Assembly: GCA_025642075.2 (NCBI GenBank)
Contig: JAODUO010000575.1
Coordinates: 62,001 to 126,000 of the forward strand
DNA length: 64,000 bases
Direction: 5' to 3'
From: Ridgeia piscesae
Lineage: Eukaryota > Annelida > Polychaeta > Sabellida > Siboglinidae
How positions within the stretch are numbered: the first letter of the stretch is position 1; the number at the start of each line of letters is the position of its first letter. The notes below the pieces were generated by a model. It was not told the DNA's origin, ran no database searches, and saw nothing but the letters and a program-made list of their open reading frames with translations. Shown here piece by piece: positions 1 through 64,000 of the stretch. Made by a program: the position numbers and the translations under genes.

Positions 1-59581
<59,581 letters not shown>

Positions 59582-59764
59582 CCCCTCTGTCCACAGACTC
59601 TTGACCACCACAGACACTTTCACAGGAAACACCAGAGACAGCTGTCACTTCTGTCACACAACTGCATGACAACACAGGCCACAGTCACCACTCGTTCACC
59701 ATCCCCCACAAATAGTATAATTGTGTGGACTGTGTTATTGTCTATTTCTATTAAAAAAATTATT

Positions 59765-59782
59765 CACTAGGTGGCACCACTG
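59765..59782 (+). promoter_or_regulatory. CTCF-like motif in SCAPER 3' UTR
   Basis: CACTAGGTGGCACCACTG, a strong match to (C)TAGGTGGC(A/G)C. Lies about 185 bases after the stop codon. Binding inferred only. Confidence 0.4.
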
Positions 59783-60047
59783 TAATCACTTATTTTCCCC
59801 ACTGCATGTGGCGAAGATCAGATCTAGTAAATCTTAACATATTTTAGGACTTTGTGGACTATGGATAACTCTCTTTCAATCAGTCATTATGTTTGAACAA
59901 TATAGTAAATTGCATTGTTATAATTATAAACCTGAATTGATTTTGGTTTCTGACTTGCAAAGTGTATACAACCAGCTTCATTGTAAGATTTCCACAGTGT
60001 CAGAACCAGGCAAGCACAATTTTAAATAATAGTTTGGTTAATAACTT

Positions 60048-60053
60048 AATAAA
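60048..60053 (+). terminator. Candidate poly(A) signal AATAAA of SCAPER
   Basis: Canonical hexamer 467 bases after the stop codon, the first perfect AATAAA in the + strand after the last exon. The alternative ATTAAA at 59750 would give a shorter 3' UTR. Confidence 0.5.
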
Positions 60054-60075
60054 ACATAATTTATCGTCTCTGTTA

Positions 60076-61775
60076 TGATATAATAATATACTATCATGTG
60101 ACAGAAAACTTAAATAGAACCCTATCAAGATAGTAGATTGTGTGTTGCTGTATATATGTAAACCAACAGATATTGTCTGTGATGGTGTCCCGGTTTACTG
60201 GGAAAAGCACACCCAGCAAGTGAGTGGCTCGGTCATCCTGTCTATGTCAGACTTGGGGTGACCACTGATGGTACTTGCAGTCAGAATGACCCCAGTGAAG
60301 ACATTGACTACAGAATCACCAGTGTTAATGTTGATACAGGCTCAGAGTGTGGTCGTTTGTTAGAAACCTTACCTGTATCATATGCACGTGGTGATTTGAG
60401 ATCATAAAAATATATGACCAAGGAGAAGTCGTGTTTGTAATTGAAGTATGATTAATACAGGTAAATTTGTTAGTATTTATTGACCACACGGTACTTTTGT
60501 TGAGCCAGATGGACAGATGGATGCTCACATTAGCAATCTGAGGCAAGCAGACAGACAGACAGACAGACAGACGGAATAAATGATCAGTCAAATGACTTCA
60601 CGACACTACAGTTGTATGTGTGTGTTGTTCACCTGTGTGTTATGATTGAGTACAACACCGCACGTGGTCATGTGTTATAATCACCCTTCTACACTGACCA
60701 CAAGTGTAGGGTAACCTGATCTCTGATGGTCAACCACCCTAATGGTCAAGTATGTTGTCATCACAATATGATTATGATAGTGTCTGCATAGCGATCATGT
60801 ATGTATTAGGTCACCAGTCTATAAGTGACCTGTTTCTAGTGACCGTGGGAGGTACAGTTCTCAGAATCGGATCCTATACAGACTAAACACATATTTAGTT
60901 TCATAAAAGAACATAGCATTGCAAACTGTAGAGATTCCAACCAGAATCTTTATATTTTTATATCAGTTATTTGTTTCCACATATCGATTAAATTGAAGAA
61001 GTAATTTTGTTTGTTAGCGGCCATGTTTGACAAAGTCGCCTTTTTTATATTTCTGACAAGGAGTAACCTATTTTGTTTGTTAAAGCTTTTCCAGAGACCT
61101 TTGTGGGTGATCTTGTGGAAGTATCATGCTGTTGATGAAGGAATGGGCTGACTTGAACGTTGTCTTATATTTGTTAATTATGTTATATGTCCGGCAAGTG
61201 ATCTTGCCTTATGTCGTGGTCTTGTAGATTTCATTTGCCGTAGACCACATGCCGTGTAATTACTTGTGTTTGTGCGTGTGTATAATTAACGGTTGCCTTG
61301 TTCTTTCGATTTGACATGCACGTGTTATGTGTGCATGGTCGTATGTGATCTGATTGTGTATTTATTACAAGTGACGATGTGGAGGTTTGCTGCAAGAGAT
61401 TGTTACGTGCCATCTTCGTAAGGGCACAGAAATATGTATGACATAATACTGCAAATTTGGATCATACTGAATACTTTCTCTGGGTACACTCAAAATAGCA
61501 AGAAAAAAGTTCTGATTGATGGATAACTGTTATTAATTAATGAGAACATGCATAAACGAAGGATCTGAGTACTGAATTTGCTTTACAATAGTAGGTTTAT
61601 CCCAGAAGTATTTTTTATTGACAGGACATGCCTTAATCATAAAAGATAAATGAAAACAAGCTTCCTGTGATTCACTTTGATTAGGTATTAACTACAACAT
61701 GTTAAACTGGTTGCTGCATTATTATACCATGTTTTTCCATAACAAGCCAGTGTCTTGAAAAATATTTTTGATCTC
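60076..61775. other. Intergenic sequence downstream of SCAPER
   Basis: Mixed to AT-rich. A (CAGA)n run of seven copies at 60549-60573. No gene recognised. Confidence 0.5.
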
Positions 61776-61778
61776 CGT

Positions 61779-62358
<580 letters not shown>

Positions 62359-63626
62359 TAGAACTGTGTACGGTGACGTCATCCGACAAACGTGTCACCA
62401 ATCGTACCTATGCTGCAAGAGCAACATGGTCTTGACAGAATAGTTGACATGGACATTACGAACTGTGTACATGTAGTTATATTGTGTGTGATTTATTGCC
62501 GTAGATGTCCTCGTGTTGTCGCCACGTTATTGTGTTGTCAACTGTTTGTTTATTTATTCTTAGTTGTTTCTGTGAGCACATTCCAGAGAACGTGTATTTG
62601 GGCGTTTCATAGATAGTCTGACAGCGGGTGCTTGCATCGAGTTAGAGGGTATTAAATATTATTTTGCCAATATGTATGCCACATCGGTCACGAGTTGAAC
62701 ACGTGATGCTTTATCTGAAATCAAGATGGCGTCGTGTCGATGCCAGCTCGGAAGTGCTATATCAAGACGAGTATTGGATTTGCTGAATGAATACAACTTG
62801 TTATTCCAACGAGAAGTGTGTTGCGTGTTGTGTTTGTTATTCGTTTCGTTAAAAACGAAGGTGTTCTTGTTTGGTTCGTCTCAAGCTTACCTCCTACGAC
62901 GTTAGGAACATATTGTCAGTGTATCTGGACTCTTTCTGCACATAACGCGCGAACACACACACACGCGAGCACACAGTTTATGCGTAGAAACCGGGTATTG
63001 GTCCTATTGACACATAATAATTATTTTGGATACCCTAGCCGTTGTTAAAATACTGTGGAGGGGCGAGCTTGCGTGCATAGGTCCTGACAGTATGAACGCA
63101 AAGCTGTTTATAAATAGAATACTTCCCGGGAATTGTTTGTTGCAGGAAACAATGTCTCACATTCAGACCGATGCGTTATGTAGATTGTACAACTACGATT
63201 GGTTGTCGTGAAGTGAGGGTCATACACCCCACCTCGCGGGGGCCGTATCCACTATCTCAAGGCCCTATCTCCCAACGAAATGAATCCTGCGAATATAAAT
63301 ATATTGTAGGCCATGTAGAAAGAATGTATTCTTCTAGAATGGTAATTTGGTATCTTATTATATTGTTGATAATTTGACAGCTTTCTTCCGGTCCCGTTCT
63401 TGGTTTGATCATATTAAATTACTAGTAAAAGCGTTTGTATAACAGATGTGTAATAGATATGTCAGCCTTTGCTAATACTCTTTGATTTCGTATTCTTAAT
63501 ACAGATATTCCAACTAGCTGACCCTGGCTTATTTGCTCGCTGGAAGCATAGGACAACGAACACGGTCCTCCATCTTCTCAAGTCATTGGTCGTTGATCTA
63601 TGTTTACACCGGGTCGATCGTCTCCC

Positions 63627-63660
63627 TATAAAGCTGGGGATTTAGCACAGTCGAACAATA
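63627..63660 (+). promoter_or_regulatory. Possible TATA-box core promoter
   Basis: CTATAAAG at 63626-63633 followed 25-30 bases later by CACAGTCGAACA in a non-repetitive CpG-containing context. A transcript starting near 63655 would run out of the window without a clear start codon in good context. Weak. Confidence 0.25.
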
Positions 63661-63879
63661 CACTTATAGCAACTGACTTCGCCAGTCGCTACTGCGTCAG
63701 CCGTGAACAGCGCAAATCTCCGCCCAGATTTGAAGAGAGACTTAAATAACCCAACATTACCACTTGGCCCGTCCATACTCCGTGGGCGATTTCACTGGCT
63801 ATATAACGTTAAGAGGAATTTTTGAAATAAAGGGATGTGCCAGATGTATAGAAGAGTAGGTAGTGACGTAATCAGCCGC

Positions 63880-63897
63880 AGCGACCCCTGGTGCACG
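63880..63897 (-). promoter_or_regulatory. CTCF-like motif, minus strand
   Basis: On the minus strand GCACCAGGGGTCGCTGC is close to the vertebrate consensus CACCAGGGGGCGCTG. It is one of only two minus-strand motifs of the series, opposite to the SCAPER sites. Binding inferred only. Confidence 0.4.
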
Positions 63898-64000
63898 AGG
63901 ATGCCGTCCTCACTCATCGGTAGGATGCCGTTCTCTCGATTTATCTCCCCATGTAACAAATGTACTTTCATTCGCCATCCGCCAACTCTGACAGGTGATC

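Larger units (their letters stand above)
59582..60075 (+). other. SCAPER: SCAPER 3' untranslated region with two poly(A) signals
   Basis: Sequence after the stop is non-coding in the gene strand and becomes AT-rich. A variant signal ATTAAA lies at 59750-59755 and a canonical AATAAA at 60048-60053; which one is used cannot be told. The right limit is an estimate about 20 bases past the canonical signal. A CTCF-like motif at 59765-59782 lies inside. Confidence 0.6.
62360..64000. other. Intergenic sequence, CpG-containing, no gene recognised
   Basis: Composition becomes less AT-biased toward the right end. Short frames (for example 63026-63211) match nothing I know. A possible core promoter lies at 63627. 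This may be the upstream or downstream flank of the next gene. Confidence 0.4.

Overview
The window comes from an animal nuclear genome. It holds the 3' part of one split gene on the + strand, an orthologue of SCAPER (S-phase cyclin A-associated protein in the ER). Fifteen coding exons can be placed by reading frame and GT-AG splice sites: 1-57 (cut by the window edge), 2174-2332, 2869-2970, 3793-3923, 7395-7460, 18193-18319, 20598-20710, 23002-23125, 23464-23750, 25106-25252, 26350-26590, 30916-31065, 37255-37446, 55444-55507 and 59493-59581. They join without a frame break into 682 codons plus TGA. Sequence quality and composition (AT-rich introns of up to 18 kb, very many micro- and minisatellites, degraded LINE tails, long-inverted-repeat MITEs) fit a marine invertebrate bilaterian, possibly a lophotrochozoan. 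I cannot name the species.

Layout: 1-4 kb holds four exons (coiled coil and the matrin-type zinc finger) with a G-rich minisatellite and a GT tract. 4-18 kb is a region of two long introns around a 66-bp exon, with a LINE relic, pentamer and 40-bp arrays, a SINE-like insertion, AT tracts and a twice-repeated MITE-minisatellite composite. 18-31 kb holds seven exons of the helical C-terminal domain, separated by tetramer, pentamer, CA, 57-bp and 36-bp repeats. 31-37 kb is dominated by nearly 2 kb of CT repeat and by a 30-32-bp array that copies the acceptor of exon 13. 37-55 kb is one intron with a TTAA-type MITE, a LINE tail, and 31-, 42- and 34/42-bp minisatellites (the last about 4.7 kb). 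55-60 kb holds the last two exons and the 3' UTR. 60-64 kb is intergenic; I recognise no second gene there.

Two things stand out. First, tandem arrays in this gene repeatedly include or abut splice sites: a functional 5' splice site is amplified 12 times (26591 onward), a functional 3' splice site more than 20 times (up to 37254), and similar smaller cases occur at exons 1 and 5. In both large arrays only the outermost site keeps the reading frame open. Second, SCAPER is the known bystander partner of the homeobox gene Islet in an ancient metazoan microsynteny in which Scaper introns hold Islet enhancers. Several non-repetitive intron blocks here (for example 27640-28060, 34690-35060, 56680-57340) are rich in homeodomain-type TAAT motifs and are candidates for such enhancers. 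Islet itself is not in the window.
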